From NCBI RefSeq assembly GCF_011745145.1, contig NZ_CP050191.1, forward strand, positions 4,605,327 to 4,669,326: a stretch of DNA of 64,000 nt, given 5' to 3'. The notes under the pieces are model-generated. The model had not been told where the DNA came from. It worked only from the letters and a program-made list of their open reading frames with translations, and did no database searches. Position 1 is the stretch's first letter; the number at the start of each line of letters is the position of its first letter. Shown here in pieces: positions 27,557-38,933 of the stretch. The translations under genes were made by a program, and so were the position numbers. This stretch comes from Mycobacterium sp. DL440 (GTDB lineage: Bacteria; Actinomycetota; Actinomycetes; Mycobacteriales; Mycobacteriaceae).

Positions 27557-28300
27557 AAACGCCGTAACGGCCTCGCGGTACACCTCGGGCGTGTCGTCGT
27601 GGATCAGGTGACCCGCGTCAGGTACGTGCAAATACCTTGTGTCCTGCCCGATCTCGGCCATCCGGCGCATCTGCCCGGGCGGCGCCACTGAATTTCCCGC
27701 CTCCATGAGCAAGGACGGCACAGCCACATCCCGCCACTGCTGCCAGTAGTCCCGCGTTCCCCACTGGGCAGCGATGTCCAGCCACCACTGCGGATACCCG
27801 TGCAGTCGCCAACCGGTGGCCGTCCGGTCGAACGCCTCCAGGAAGTACTGACCCGCGACGGGCCCGAACTCGTCGTAAATCTCTTGCGCCGAACCGAATT
27901 CGACCGGAAGGGCATGCACCCACGGCTCCCAGGGCCCGGTGGTGCGCCCGCGGAAATCCGGGGCCATGTCCTCAACCACCACCGCGCTGGCCAGTTCCGG
28001 GCGGGCCGCGGCCAGACACCACGAATGCAGCGCACCCATCGAATGCCCCACCAACATCGCCGGCCGCCCGAGTGCGGCCACAGCCTCGCCCAGATCCGCG
28101 ACGAAACGCTCGGTGCTGATCGGATACGGATCGACCACATCCCGCCCGCGGTGCCACGGTGCGTCATAGGTGTAGACCTCGCCCAGCCCTGTCAACCAGG
28201 GCAGTTGGCGCGACCAAGTGCTACCGCGGCCCATCAACCCGTGCACCAGGACGATGGGCTCGCCGCGCCCCCCTCTGTGGATGAGCAGATCTGTGACCAT
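27539..28300 (-). CDS. Alpha/beta hydrolase
   Basis: 253 residues from ATG 28300. Oxyanion-hole segment 'VLVHGLMGRGSTW' (~residue 17), nucleophile elbow GHSMG (Ser87), and catalytic His in 'PDAGHLIHDDTPE' near the C terminus. A soluble esterase-like enzyme of unknown substrate. Divergent from mhuD with 39 bases between starts, as in M. tuberculosis (Rv3591c). Confidence 0.82.
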   Translation of the reverse strand: MVTDLLIHRGGRGEPIVLVHGLMGRGSTWSRQLPWLTGLGEVYTYDAPWHRGRDVVDPYPISTERFVADLGEAVAALGRPAMLVGHSMGALHSWCLAAARPELASAVVVEDMAPDFRGRTTGPWEPWVHALPVEFGSAQEIYDEFGPVAGQYFLEAFDRTATGWRLHGYPQWWLDIAAQWGTRDYWQQWRDVAVPSLLMEAGNSVAPPGQMRRMAEIGQDTRYLHVPDAGHLIHDDTPEVYREAVTAFLTALA

Positions 28301-28339
28301 CCCGTTATCTTGCCGCGGACGCCGGGTAGCCTGAACACC

Positions 28340-28657
28340 ATGCCCGTCGTGAAGATCAACGCCATCGAGGTCCCGCCCAACGCCGGTCCGGAACTGGAGA
28401 AGCGGTTCGCGAACCGTGCACATGCCGTCGACAGTCAGCCCGGCTTCCTCGGCTTCCAATTGCTGCGCCCGGTCAAGGGTGAAGACCGCTACTTCGTGGT
28501 GACGCAGTGGGAAACCGAAGAGGCCTTCCAGGCCTGGGCTTCGGGCCCGGCCGTCGAGGCACACAAGGGCCAGCAGGCAAAGCCTGTGGCCACCGGCGCA
28601 TCGCTGCTGGAGTTCGAGGTTGTGCTGGACGTTGCAGGGCCCGCTGCCCAGGCGTAG
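28340..28657 (+). CDS. mhuD: Haem-degrading monooxygenase MhuD
   Basis: 105 residues, the length of the M. tuberculosis enzyme. Antibiotic-biosynthesis-monooxygenase fold with 'KINAIEVPPNAGPELEKRF' (containing the active-site Asn), 'QPGFLGFQLLRPV', and 'QWETEEAFQAWA', where the conserved Trp contacts haem. His in 'VEAHKGQ' is the haem ligand. Degrades haem to mycobilin and releases iron. The lpqF frame overlaps its 3' end. Confidence 0.93.
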   Translation: MPVVKINAIEVPPNAGPELEKRFANRAHAVDSQPGFLGFQLLRPVKGEDRYFVVTQWETEEAFQAWASGPAVEAHKGQQAKPVATGASLLEFEVVLDVAGPAAQA

Positions 28658-29996
28658 CCGCGGCCGGTCGCTGCACCGCGCGGTCGGCCTGACGGCTATC
28701 GCAGCGGTCGCCGCGACCCTGGCTTGTGGCTGTGCGCCGAGTGTCGCGCCCGCGGCCGAGGTGTCCTACGGCGCGCACATCGACACCATCACCCCACCCG
28801 GTCTGCGGGCCAAGCAGACCATGGACATGCTCAACTCCGACTGGCCGATCGGCCCCGTCGGCGTTCGCACCCTGGCTGCCCCCGAAAAGGTCGACCTGGT
28901 GGGCACCAAGATGGACTCGATCTGGTGGGATCGACCGTTCAAGGTCACCTCGGTGGACATCGGGGCCGCGCAGGCGACATTGCACGTCCTTACGTCCTAC
29001 AACGTGGCCCAGGACATCGAGCTCAGGACGAACGACGCCGGGCTGGTCGACCGCTTCGACGTCACGCTGGTCCCGCCGAGGATCGACAAGTGGTCCGATA
29101 TCGACACCGAGCTGACCAAGTCGGGCGCACGCTACTCCTACCGCGTGTCCAAAGTGGTCGACGGCAAGTGCGAGCAGGTTGCCGGCACCAACACCGACAT
29201 GTCACTGCCGCTGGCTTCGATCTTCAAACTCTATGTACTGCTAGCAGTTTCGGACGCCGTCAAGGCCGGCACCCTGAGCTGGGACGATCACCTCACGATC
29301 ACCAAGGAAGGCAAGAAGCTCGGCTCCGCCGGGCTGGACAAGCTGCCCCCCGGCGCTCAGATCACGGTGCGGACCGCCGCCCAGCAGATGATCTCGGCCA
29401 GCGACAACATGGCCACCGACCTGCTGATCGGACGGGTGGGCCCGGCCGCGGTGGAACGCGCACTGGTGACCGCAGGGCACCACGATCCGGCCAGCATGAC
29501 TCCGTTCCCGACCATGCACGAGGTGTTCTCGGTCGGCTGGGGCGAACCGAACCTTCGCGACCAGTGGAAAACCGCCTCCCCCACTGATCGGGTGGCGCTG
29601 CTCCAGCAGACCAATTCCCGTCCCTACGAACCGGATCCGTACCGCACCCATACGCCGGCATCCAATGACGGCCTCGAGTGGTTCGCCAGTGCAGCCGACA
29701 TCTGCCGGGTGCACGCAGCGCTGCAAGCCTCGGCCTACGGCGCTGCGGCGCCGGTGAAGGACATCCTGTCGGCGCTGCCCGGTATCGACCCGGATCCGGA
29801 TAAATGGAAGTACATCGGCGCCAAGGGCGGCAACCTGCCCGGCGATCTGACTTTCAGCTGGTACGCGGTGGATTACACCGGGCAACCGTGGGTGTTCAGT
29901 TTTCAGCTGAACTGGCCGAAGTTCCGTAGCCCCACTGCCGCGGGGTGGTTGCTGCAGGTCGCCAAGCGGGCGTTCGCCATGGCACCGGTCGGCTAG
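28620..29996 (+). CDS. lpqF: Lipoprotein LpqF, beta-lactamase-like
   Basis: About 458 residues. A signal with cysteines in 'TLACGCAPS' is consistent with acylation. The second half is a class-A-beta-lactamase-like domain with SIFK (S-x-x-K) and 'SASDNMATDLL' (SDN), but the final KTG position reads KGG. The first half is an NTF2-like domain. Start is uncertain: TTG 28620 overlaps mhuD by 38 bases and TTG 28632 by 26. Follows mhuD as in M. tuberculosis (Rv3592-Rv3593). Activity unproven. Confidence 0.8.
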   Translation: MCWTLQGPLPRRSRGRSLHRAVGLTAIAAVAATLACGCAPSVAPAAEVSYGAHIDTITPPGLRAKQTMDMLNSDWPIGPVGVRTLAAPEKVDLVGTKMDSIWWDRPFKVTSVDIGAAQATLHVLTSYNVAQDIELRTNDAGLVDRFDVTLVPPRIDKWSDIDTELTKSGARYSYRVSKVVDGKCEQVAGTNTDMSLPLASIFKLYVLLAVSDAVKAGTLSWDDHLTITKEGKKLGSAGLDKLPPGAQITVRTAAQQMISASDNMATDLLIGRVGPAAVERALVTAGHHDPASMTPFPTMHEVFSVGWGEPNLRDQWKTASPTDRVALLQQTNSRPYEPDPYRTHTPASNDGLEWFASAADICRVHAALQASAYGAAAPVKDILSALPGIDPDPDKWKYIGAKGGNLPGDLTFSWYAVDYTGQPWVFSFQLNWPKFRSPTAAGWLLQVAKRAFAMAPVG

Positions 29997-30541
29997 CTGC
30001 TTCGCAGCGTCCAGGCCTGGCCGCGGAAATGCATCACGGTGCGGCTCATCGGTGCGATGTCGATGCGCCAGAACGACTTTGGTGGCGCATCGAGGGCAAC
30101 CAGGATGGCCGCCCGGACCACCGCCGGGTGGGTCACCGCGACGAGCCGGCCCCGTGTCGAGGCCAAGCTGTCCATCCAACGTTGCACCCGGTTGACGAGA
30201 TCGACCACTGATTCGCCGCCGTGCGGTGCGCGGGTCGGATCGGTCAGCCAGACCGCCAGGTCCGCGGGCGGCATGGCGCTCAACACACCGCCGCGCCAGC
30301 TCCCGAAATCCAGATCGGCCAGTTGAGGTTCGACCACCGCCGACAAGCCCAGCAGTTCGGCCGTCTGGCGGACCCGTTTCTCCGGGCCGCAGTACGCGGC
30401 GTCGATGGCGCCCAGTTCGACGGTCGCATCGGCCTGGCGATGGCCCAGCGAATTCAGCGGCTCATCGGTGGGGAATCGTCCGGCCGCCGTAGCGTCGGTC
30501 ATGGCATGGGACACCAACGACAACCGGACAACTTCACTCAC
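29993..30541 (-). CDS. Histidine phosphatase-fold protein in the cbtBA operon
   Basis: 182 residues of phosphoglycerate-mutase/histidine-phosphatase fold. The usual N-terminal RHG reads S-H-A (His12 kept, Arg and Gly lost). 'CGPEKRVRQTAELLG' keeps the second Arg, and 'AVTHPAVVRAAI' keeps the second His. It starts 6 bases after cbtA, below a cobalamin riboswitch, so a cobalamin-related phosphatase such as CobC (alpha-ribazole phosphatase) is a fair guess. The missing Arg makes activity uncertain. Confidence 0.7.
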   Translation of the reverse strand: MSEVVRLSLVSHAMTDATAAGRFPTDEPLNSLGHRQADATVELGAIDAAYCGPEKRVRQTAELLGLSAVVEPQLADLDFGSWRGGVLSAMPPADLAVWLTDPTRAPHGGESVVDLVNRVQRWMDSLASTRGRLVAVTHPAVVRAAILVALDAPPKSFWRIDIAPMSRTVMHFRGQAWTLRSS

Positions 30542-30547
30542 TGGAAC

Positions 30548-31345
30548 TCACGCCGCAACTGACTCCCGCTTGCCGTCCAGCAACCGCGACAGCGACGCCG
30601 CTCCGACAAGTCCGATCGTCGCCCAGATGATCACCTGGGTGCCCAGGCCGTAGAGCCGGAACTCGTAGAGATCAACCGCCGGGAAACCCGGGAACACGAT
30701 GTTGCCGGCATCATCCCGCAACGGGCCGGGTGTCTCATTGATCGTGGGCAGGATCAGCATCAAAACCGCCACCGCGACGATGTACGCCGCAGCCCCCGCG
30801 AGGGTCGCATTCCAGGAACCGAGCTTCGGTGCCAGTTGATGGCCGAGATACGCCGCGGCGACCATCAGCAGCGCCGACAAGCCGACCATCAACAAGTACA
30901 GCAGCGCCCGCTGCGTGATCGTCTCATCGAGGCTCGTAGCCGGAGGATTCGGCGGGTACTTGAGCGAAGGCACGATCCACAGCGAGATCAGCATGCCGCC
31001 GGCGATGAGCACGGACAGCGTTCGCGCCGACAGGTTGTTGAGCCGGCCGTATGCCACACAGAACACGACGGCAAACAACGCACCCATCGCGACGCTGAAC
31101 AGCAGCACACCAAGTCCCATGCCTATGTTGGACTGAATCCCGCGGCTGAAGAGCTCACCACCCTCTTCACCATGGCTGTGGCCACCATGTGCAACAGACA
31201 TTGCCTCATGGGCCGCCGCAGTACCGTCCTCGAAATCGATTGCGCGGCCGACGATGGGTTCGATGAAGATCTTCGACCACACGAACGCGAAAACACCAGC
31301 TAGGGCGCCGGCGAGTACGCCGCGCCAGATGACATGTTTTTCCAT
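30548..31345 (-). CDS. cbtA: Cobalt transporter subunit CbtA
   Basis: 265 residues with five or so membrane helices, starting 'ILWRG/VIWRGVLAGALAGVFAF'-like and typical of CbtA. A His-rich cytoplasmic or periplasmic loop 'AHGGHSHGEEGG' (residues ~52-63) suits metal binding. CbtAB is a predicted cobalt transporter regularly found under B12 riboswitches. It follows cbtB by 24 bases. Confidence 0.88.
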   Translation of the reverse strand: MEKHVIWRGVLAGALAGVFAFVWSKIFIEPIVGRAIDFEDGTAAAHEAMSVAHGGHSHGEEGGELFSRGIQSNIGMGLGVLLFSVAMGALFAVVFCVAYGRLNNLSARTLSVLIAGGMLISLWIVPSLKYPPNPPATSLDETITQRALLYLLMVGLSALLMVAAAYLGHQLAPKLGSWNATLAGAAAYIVAVAVLMLILPTINETPGPLRDDAGNIVFPGFPAVDLYEFRLYGLGTQVIIWATIGLVGAASLSRLLDGKRESVAA

Positions 31346-31369
31346 TGTTTTGTTGTCCCCAGCGTCAGG

Positions 31370-31585
31370 TCAGTGGCAGGGGAAACCGAGCAGGTGCCGG
31401 GCGTCGTGGACGAACTCATGGATGTACATGTTGTCCCCGAAAACCGAGGTGGCACCCTGGTCGACGCCGACGAAGTACAGCAAGACCAACGCAAAGAACG
31501 CGGTCAAAGACAACCAGGCCACAGCACTGGCGGCAGACAGGTCGACTGCGGCGGCCCGGCTCTTACGCGCCTCGGGAGTAGTCAT
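31370..31585 (-). CDS. cbtB: Cobalt transporter subunit CbtB
   Basis: 71 residues from ATG 31585 (an upstream in-frame ATG at 31621 would fall within the leader). A single membrane helix (residues ~18-40) is followed by the CbtB C terminus with conserved histidines and Cys: 'MYIHEFVHDARHLLGFPCH'. GAAAGGA lies 6 bases before the start. First gene after the riboswitch. Confidence 0.9.
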   Translation of the reverse strand: MTTPEARKSRAAAVDLSAASAVAWLSLTAFFALVLLYFVGVDQGATSVFGDNMYIHEFVHDARHLLGFPCH

Positions 31586-31625
31586 CGGAGTTCCTTTCGG
31601 GGATATCGCGTCCCAGTTCAAGGGT

Positions 31626-31712
31626 GACAGGCCAGGGTCTGACTGTTAACAGTGGCGCGGCCGTCCTGGATTCTCACCAGATTCCTATGCCTGTCGATTA
31701 CACCAGCATCCT
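31626..31712 (-). ncRNA. Cobalamin riboswitch leading cbtB-cbtA
   Basis: On the minus strand GACAGGC (31695-31689) pairs with GCCTGTC (31632-31626) to close the core. Inside are GGAATCTGGTGAGAATCC, then a GG-CGCGCCACTGT B12-box segment and 'AACAGTCAGACC'. The 3' end lies 40 bases before the cbtB ATG. It is only ~70 nt between stems, a compact form; a further 5' segment (to ~31712) may take part. Consistent with cobalt uptake being repressed when cobalamin is sufficient. Confidence 0.85.
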
Positions 31713-31758
31713 AACTACCGCGCAGGAGATCGCTCGTCGGCAGGTATGAAACCGGTAT

Positions 31759-31795
31759 GAAGAATGCCCCCACCGAAACGGTGGGGGCATTCTTC
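31759..31795. terminator. 17-bp perfect hairpin terminator downstream of clpC1
   Basis: A perfect 17-bp stem with loop AAA (GAAGAATGCCCCCACCG / CGGTGGGGGCATTCTTC) lies 9 bases after the clpC1 stop and before the cbtB leader. No U-tract on either strand, so it resembles the intrinsic terminators without U-tails reported for mycobacteria. It isolates clpC1 from the riboswitch leader. Confidence 0.8.
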
Positions 31796-31804
31796 GTCTG
31801 GAGC

Positions 31805-34333
<2,529 letters not shown>

Positions 34334-34381
34334 CGGTGGTTACCTGCTCTCCATCGCGTAGCGATACCCGCGTACGGCTTC

Positions 34382-34387
34382 GTTATA
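34382..34387 (-). promoter_or_regulatory. clpC1: Candidate -10 box of clpC1
   Basis: TATAAC on the minus strand, 48 bases upstream of the clpC1 ATG, in a 292-base intergenic stretch that is otherwise GC-rich apart from the lsr2 terminator. Motif match only; no clear -35. Confidence 0.35.
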
Positions 34388-34560
34388 TCGGTTTTCTCGT
34401 AGCCCGCACGTAGTACCTACCGTCCACTCTAGTGGGCGGCCGCCCCGGGTGCGGAGGTTGGACCCAGGACAAGCTGTCCACATCGAGTGCTGCAGAAGAG
34501 CAACGCCGCCGGTAGACGATTCGTTTCCGAAAACCTTCCGATTCGGGTTCGCCACTAGCG

Positions 34561-34596
34561 AAAAACTCCGGACCGGGAATTCTCACCGGTCCGGAG
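34561..34596 (-). terminator. Intrinsic terminator of lsr2
   Basis: An 11-bp perfect stem CTCCGGACCGG / CCGGTCCGGAG (34566-34596, 9-nt loop) followed on the minus strand by TTTTT (34565-34561), beginning 29 bases after the lsr2 stop. This is a canonical rho-independent terminator with U-tract, unusual in mycobacteria. It separates lsr2 from the clpC1 promoter region. Confidence 0.85.
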
Positions 34597-34625
34597 CTGG
34601 CAACTATCGGTTACGTTGCGGTCGT

Positions 34626-34967
34626 CTATGTTGCTGCGTGGAAAGCGTCGATGACGTCAGCAGGGATGCGGCCGCGAGTCGACACGTTGTGCCCGTTGCG
34701 GCGGGCCCATTCGCGGATGGCCGCGCTCTGCTCGCGATCGATGGCGCCACGGCCTCGGGCCGGACCTGCCACCCGTCCGCGCCGACGTCCGCCGACCCGG
34801 CGTCCGGCCTCGACCCACTGCTTCAGGTCGTTACGGAGCTTGGTGGCATTCTTGGAGGAAAGGTCGATCTCATAGGTGACACCGTCGAGGCCGAATTCGA
34901 CCGTCTCGTCGGCGGTGGCTTCGCCGTCGAAATCATCGACCAACGTGACGGTCACTTTCTTAGCCAT
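34626..34967 (-). CDS. lsr2: Nucleoid-associated xenogeneic silencer Lsr2
   Basis: 113 residues from ATG 34967 (an earlier in-frame start at 35045 adds a non-conserved segment). N-terminal oligomerisation domain '[20 protein letters not shown]', basic linker ending '[15 protein letters not shown]', and a C-terminal DNA-binding domain with the AT-hook-like 'RGR' in '[12 protein letters not shown]'. Lsr2 binds AT-rich DNA in the minor groove and silences genes. Lies between lysS and clpC1 as expected. Confidence 0.96.
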   Translation of the reverse strand: MAKKVTVTLVDDFDGEATADETVEFGLDGVTYEIDLSSKNATKLRNDLKQWVEAGRRVGGRRRGRVAGPARGRGAIDREQSAAIREWARRNGHNVSTRGRIPADVIDAFHAAT

Positions 34968-35099
34968 TACCCCGCACCGAACCCTTCTGCTTACGCATTG
35001 GCGACTTACGCCCGAGTATCCTGCATCCGCGCCCCAATGTGCCACAAAACGCGCACATTTCCAACAACGCGTGGATCGCGGCGGTTCAGTTGCTGTGGA

Positions 35100-36623
35100 T
35101 CAGTTACCGTGACGGCGAACAATCGGGAACAAAACCGTGTCTCTAATAGACAACCCTGTCAACGCCATCAACAAGCGATCGACACCCATTCCGGTTCCGG
35201 TGGTCGGCGGCATCGCATACTCCAATGCGGCAAGGAAATCGTCGTCGAGAACCATTGCTTCGTCATCGCCGGCGGCCGCCGCACGGGCCTGGGCCTCGAA
35301 TCGTTCCCGTTGGATTACCGGATCGACGAGTTCGGAATATCCGGTGGCGAGCTCGAAACGCCGTATGTAGAGGTCCCATTTCTCGGTCACCCCGGGGATG
35401 CTGCGGTGAGCGCGGGTCAGCGGCGAGGTCTCGACCGGGAAGTCGCGGACGAACGTAGGCGCCCACAACTTCTCGCCGACAGTGTGTTCCCAGAGTTCCT
35501 CGACCAATTTTCCGTGCCCGTAACCACGGTCACGCGGAATCTCCACCTCGAGCCGATCGGCAATAGCCCACAAGTAGTCCACTGATGTCTCCGGCGTGAT
35601 CTCCTCACCCAGAGCCTCAGACAACGAAGGATACATTTCCAACGTGTCCCATTGCCCGTCGAGATCGTAGATAGTGCCATCGGGCAATGGCACTTGCCGG
35701 GTGCCGATTGCCTCGTCGGCAACCTCTTGAATAAGTTCGCGGGTAACTACCGCAGAATCGTTGTAGTCGCCGTAGGCCTGATATGTCTCCAGCATCGAGA
35801 ATTCCGGCGAGTGCGTAGAATCAACGCCTTCGTTGCGAAAGTTCCGATTCAACTCGAAAACCCGGTCAAAACCGCCGACGATGCAGCGCTTGAGGAACAG
35901 TTCCGGCGCGATCCGCAGGTACAAATCCACATCGAGCGCATTCGAGTGGGTAATGAACGGCCGGGCTGCCGCTCCACCGGCCAGCGTCTGCAGCATAGGT
36001 GTCTCGACCTCGAGGAAGCCCCGGCGTTCCAGTGCCGAACGCACCGCCCGCACCACCGCTACCCGCTGACGCGCAATACTGCGCGCCTCCGGACGCACGA
36101 TGAGATCCACGTAGCGCTGACGCACCCGCGCTTCTTCGCTCATTTCTTTGTGAGCAATGGGCAGCGGGCGCAGAGCCTTGGCCGCCATCTGCCACGAATC
36201 GGCCAGCACGGAAAGTTCGCCGCGCTTGGAGCTGATCACCTCGCCGTGAAGAAACACGATGTCGCCGAGGTCCACATCGGCCTTCCACGCATCGAGCGAC
36301 TCCTGCCCCACCTGGGCCAGGCTGATCATCGCCTGCAACTGCGTGCCATCGCCCTCCTGCAGCGTCGCGAAGCACAACTTGCCCGAATTGCGGGCGAACA
36401 CCACCCGCCCCGAGACACCGACCATCACGCCGGTCTGGGTGTCGGCGACCAGGTCCGGATAGGCGCTGCGCAGTTCAGCCAGCGAATGCGTACGCGGGAC
36501 GGTCACCGGATAGGGTTCGCGGCCCTCGGCCAGCAGCCGCTCCCGCTTGGCCTGACGAATCCGGAACTGCTCGGGAAGGTCGGCCTGGGACTGGGACGCG
36601 TCGTCGCGATCGGCTGGGCTCAC
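35100..36623 (-). CDS. lysS: Lysyl-tRNA synthetase (class II)
   Basis: 507 residues from GTG 36623 (an open frame to 36656 is unlikely to be coding). OB-fold anticodon-binding domain (~50-150), then class II motif 1, motif 2 ('[17 protein letters not shown]'), and motif 3 ('[16 protein letters not shown]') near the C terminus. Charges tRNA-Lys. Precedes lsr2 by 132 bases. Confidence 0.96.
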   Translation of the reverse strand: MSPADRDDASQSQADLPEQFRIRQAKRERLLAEGREPYPVTVPRTHSLAELRSAYPDLVADTQTGVMVGVSGRVVFARNSGKLCFATLQEGDGTQLQAMISLAQVGQESLDAWKADVDLGDIVFLHGEVISSKRGELSVLADSWQMAAKALRPLPIAHKEMSEEARVRQRYVDLIVRPEARSIARQRVAVVRAVRSALERRGFLEVETPMLQTLAGGAAARPFITHSNALDVDLYLRIAPELFLKRCIVGGFDRVFELNRNFRNEGVDSTHSPEFSMLETYQAYGDYNDSAVVTRELIQEVADEAIGTRQVPLPDGTIYDLDGQWDTLEMYPSLSEALGEEITPETSVDYLWAIADRLEVEIPRDRGYGHGKLVEELWEHTVGEKLWAPTFVRDFPVETSPLTRAHRSIPGVTEKWDLYIRRFELATGYSELVDPVIQRERFEAQARAAAAGDDEAMVLDDDFLAALEYAMPPTTGTGMGVDRLLMALTGLSIRDTVLFPIVRRHGN

Positions 36624-36757
36624 AGAGTGCCAGCTTAAATGAACCCGCGAGCGCATAATTGCACGCCGACAAGCTGGCGGGGACTATCCGCATCCTGACG
36701 GGGACAGACTGCAGCCCAGGTGTGCACAACCTCACAACAATGGCGAATTGGTTCTGC

Positions 36758-37573
36758 CTATTTGGCGGGCTTGAGCCGGCCGCGCTGGCTGTCACGGTTC
36801 CGCTCGAACACCAACCGCAGGCCGTCAAGGGTCAGGTGCGGGTCGTAGTGCTCGACCGTGCGCAGGTCCGGCAACACCAGCGGCGCGGTGTAGCCGGTCG
36901 CCACGACCGCGACATCGTCGCCGGCGAATCCGTCGACATCCGCGCGGATCCGGTGGACCAGCCCGTCGACCAGCCCGGCGAACCCGAAAACCGCTCCGGC
37001 CTGCATGCACTCGACGGTGTTCTTGCCGACCACCGAACGCGGACGGGTCAGCTCGACCCGGCGCAGGGCAGCCGAGCGGGCCGCGGCGGCATCCGAGGAC
37101 ACCTGCACACCGGGTGCGATCGCCCCACCCAGGAACTCCCCCTTTGCCGACACCACATCGACACAGATCGACGAGCCGAAATCGACGATGATCGCCGCAG
37201 TGCCGTATTTGTGATAGGCGGCAAGGCAATTCACGATCCGGTCCGCGCCGACTTCCTTGGGGTTGTCGACCAGCAGCGGGATACCGGTACGCACACCGGG
37301 TTCAATCAGCACATGCGGCACCGTCGGCCAGTACTGCTCGAGCATGAGGCGCACCTCATGCAGCACCGAGGGTACCGTGGACAGCCCGGCGGCCCCGGTC
37401 AGACGCTCGGAGTCATCTCCGATCAGGCCGTCGAGGGTGAGCGCCAATTCATCTGCAGTCACCTCGGATTCGGTCCGGATCCGCCACTGCTGCACCACTT
37501 TCGCGTGATCCCCTGAACCGGAGATCAGCCCGACGATGGTGTGGGTGTTGCGGACGTCGATGGCGAGCAGCAT
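36758..37573 (-). CDS. coaX: Type III pantothenate kinase
   Basis: 271 residues of ASKHA fold: phosphate-1 motif '[15 protein letters not shown]' (the usual GNT Gly is Arg, as in M. tuberculosis CoaX), '[13 protein letters not shown]' and '[14 protein letters not shown]'. Phosphorylates pantothenate without feedback inhibition. Overlaps panD by one base at the end of the pantothenate operon. M. tuberculosis CoaX has been reported inactive in vitro, so function needs care. Confidence 0.92.
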   Translation of the reverse strand: MLLAIDVRNTHTIVGLISGSGDHAKVVQQWRIRTESEVTADELALTLDGLIGDDSERLTGAAGLSTVPSVLHEVRLMLEQYWPTVPHVLIEPGVRTGIPLLVDNPKEVGADRIVNCLAAYHKYGTAAIIVDFGSSICVDVVSAKGEFLGGAIAPGVQVSSDAAAARSAALRRVELTRPRSVVGKNTVECMQAGAVFGFAGLVDGLVHRIRADVDGFAGDDVAVVATGYTAPLVLPDLRTVEHYDPHLTLDGLRLVFERNRDSQRGRLKPAK

Positions 37574-37989
37574 CAGCGCGGTGACATCAGTTCGGACGCG
37601 TCCTCGGGGACGTAGGCCGGGTCATGGCTGTGCTCGCCGAGATCGATCTGCTTGTTGTCGGCATCTACGAACACGATCCGCGGCTGGTAGGCACGGGCCT
37701 CGGCATCCTCCATCACCCCGTAGGCGATCAGGATGACCAGATCGCCCGGGTGGATGAGATGCGCTGCGGCGCCGTTGATCCCGATCACCCCGGTGCCGCT
37801 CTCGCCGGTGATGGCGTACGTCACCAGGCGGGCACCGTTGTCGATGTCGACGATCGTCACCTGCTCACCCTCGAGCAGGTCGGCCGCTTCCATCAGGTCG
37901 GCGTCAATGGTCACCGAGCCCACGTAGTGCAGGTCGGCCTGCGTCACCGTGGCACGGTGAATCTTCGATTTCAGCATGGTGCGCTGCAT
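37573..37989 (-). CDS. panD: Aspartate 1-decarboxylase (pyruvoyl enzyme)
   Basis: 138 residues. The self-cleavage site is Gly24-Ser25 in '[14 protein letters not shown]', giving the pyruvoyl cofactor at Ser25. Start ATG 37989 reproduces the M. tuberculosis N terminus (a second ATG lies four codons on) and overlaps the panC stop. Makes beta-alanine for pantothenate; the target of pyrazinoic acid in tubercle bacilli. Confidence 0.95.
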   Translation of the reverse strand: MQRTMLKSKIHRATVTQADLHYVGSVTIDADLMEAADLLEGEQVTIVDIDNGARLVTYAITGESGTGVIGINGAAAHLIHPGDLVILIAYGVMEDAEARAYQPRIVFVDADNKQIDLGEHSHDPAYVPEDASELMSPR

Positions 37990-38933
37990 CAGTTCCTCCA
38001 GGGCAATTCGTGATTGTCGCTGTCACCGACGCGGGGGTGTCCGTCGATTCCCGCCGACGCTCCGATATCGACCGATATGTTGTCCAGCAGCCGGGTCCGG
38101 CCCAGCCGAGCGGCCACCAGCAACCGGGCCTGACCTTCGCTCGGCGCGGGACCCAACATCGGGTCGCGCACCTCCAGGTAGTCGACGTCGATGGCGGGCA
38201 CCTCGTCGAGCACCGCCCGGGCCGCGTCGACGGTCGCCGACGCCCCGCCCGCCGCCGCGTACTTCCCTGCCAGCAGGGCCGCCGACAACGCGCCGGCCTG
38301 TTCACGCTCGTCGGCATCGAGGTAGCGATTGCGCGACGACATCGCCAGTCCGTCGGATTCCCGGACGATGGGCACCCCCACGATCTGTACGTCGACATTG
38401 AGGTCGGTGACCATCTGCCGGATCAATGCCAGTTGCTGATAGTCCTTTTCGCCGAAGAAGGCCCGGTCGGGCCGGACGATCTGGAGTAGCTTGAGCACGA
38501 CGGTGAGCACACCGGCGAAGTGGCCCCGGCGCGACGCGCCTTCCAGTTCATCGCCGGCTGTCCCGGGCTGCACACTGGTACGGGGTCCGTTGGGGTACAT
38601 GTCCGAACCGGTTGGGGTGAAAGCGATCTCGACGCCCTCCGCACGCAGCGCGGCCAGGTCCTCATCGAGGGTCCGCGGGTAGGCGTCGAGGTCTTCGCCC
38701 GGCGCGAACTGCAACGGGTTGACGAAGATCGACACCACGACGACCGCGCCCGGAACCCGCTTGGCCGCCCGGATCAGGGTCAGGTGTCCTTCGTGCAGTG
38801 CACCCATGGTGGGCACGAGGGTGACCCGGCGGCCACTGGTGCGCAGGGCCCGGGCGACCGCTGCGACATCGGCGGGTGCCGAGTAGACGTTCAGCTCGCC
38901 GGCGACGAACTTGGGCGTGTTGCTGGGGGTCAT
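37989..38933 (-). CDS. panC: Pantothenate synthetase
   Basis: 314 residues with '[19 protein letters not shown]' (ATP-binding, HxGH) and '[21 protein letters not shown]', plus '[12 protein letters not shown]' (KMSKS-equivalent). Joins pantoate and beta-alanine with ATP. Sits between the DUF2520 gene (ATGA overlap) and panD, so the set is translationally coupled. Confidence 0.95.
   Translation of the reverse strand: MTPSNTPKFVAGELNVYSAPADVAAVARALRTSGRRVTLVPTMGALHEGHLTLIRAAKRVPGAVVVVSIFVNPLQFAPGEDLDAYPRTLDEDLAALRAEGVEIAFTPTGSDMYPNGPRTSVQPGTAGDELEGASRRGHFAGVLTVVLKLLQIVRPDRAFFGEKDYQQLALIRQMVTDLNVDVQIVGVPIVRESDGLAMSSRNRYLDADEREQAGALSAALLAGKYAAAGGASATVDAARAVLDEVPAIDVDYLEVRDPMLGPAPSEGQARLLVAARLGRTRLLDNISVDIGASAGIDGHPRVGDSDNHELPWRN

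Noticed and set aside
28620..28657. Frameshift between mhuD and lpqF
   Set aside because: The overlap is explained by an uncertain TTG start for lpqF; both proteins have full family length, so no frameshift is needed.
34334..34625. Possible ClgR operator in front of clpC1
   Set aside because: Palindromic CGC-rich pieces (for example around 34360-34375) do not match the ClgR motif I know well enough to call it.
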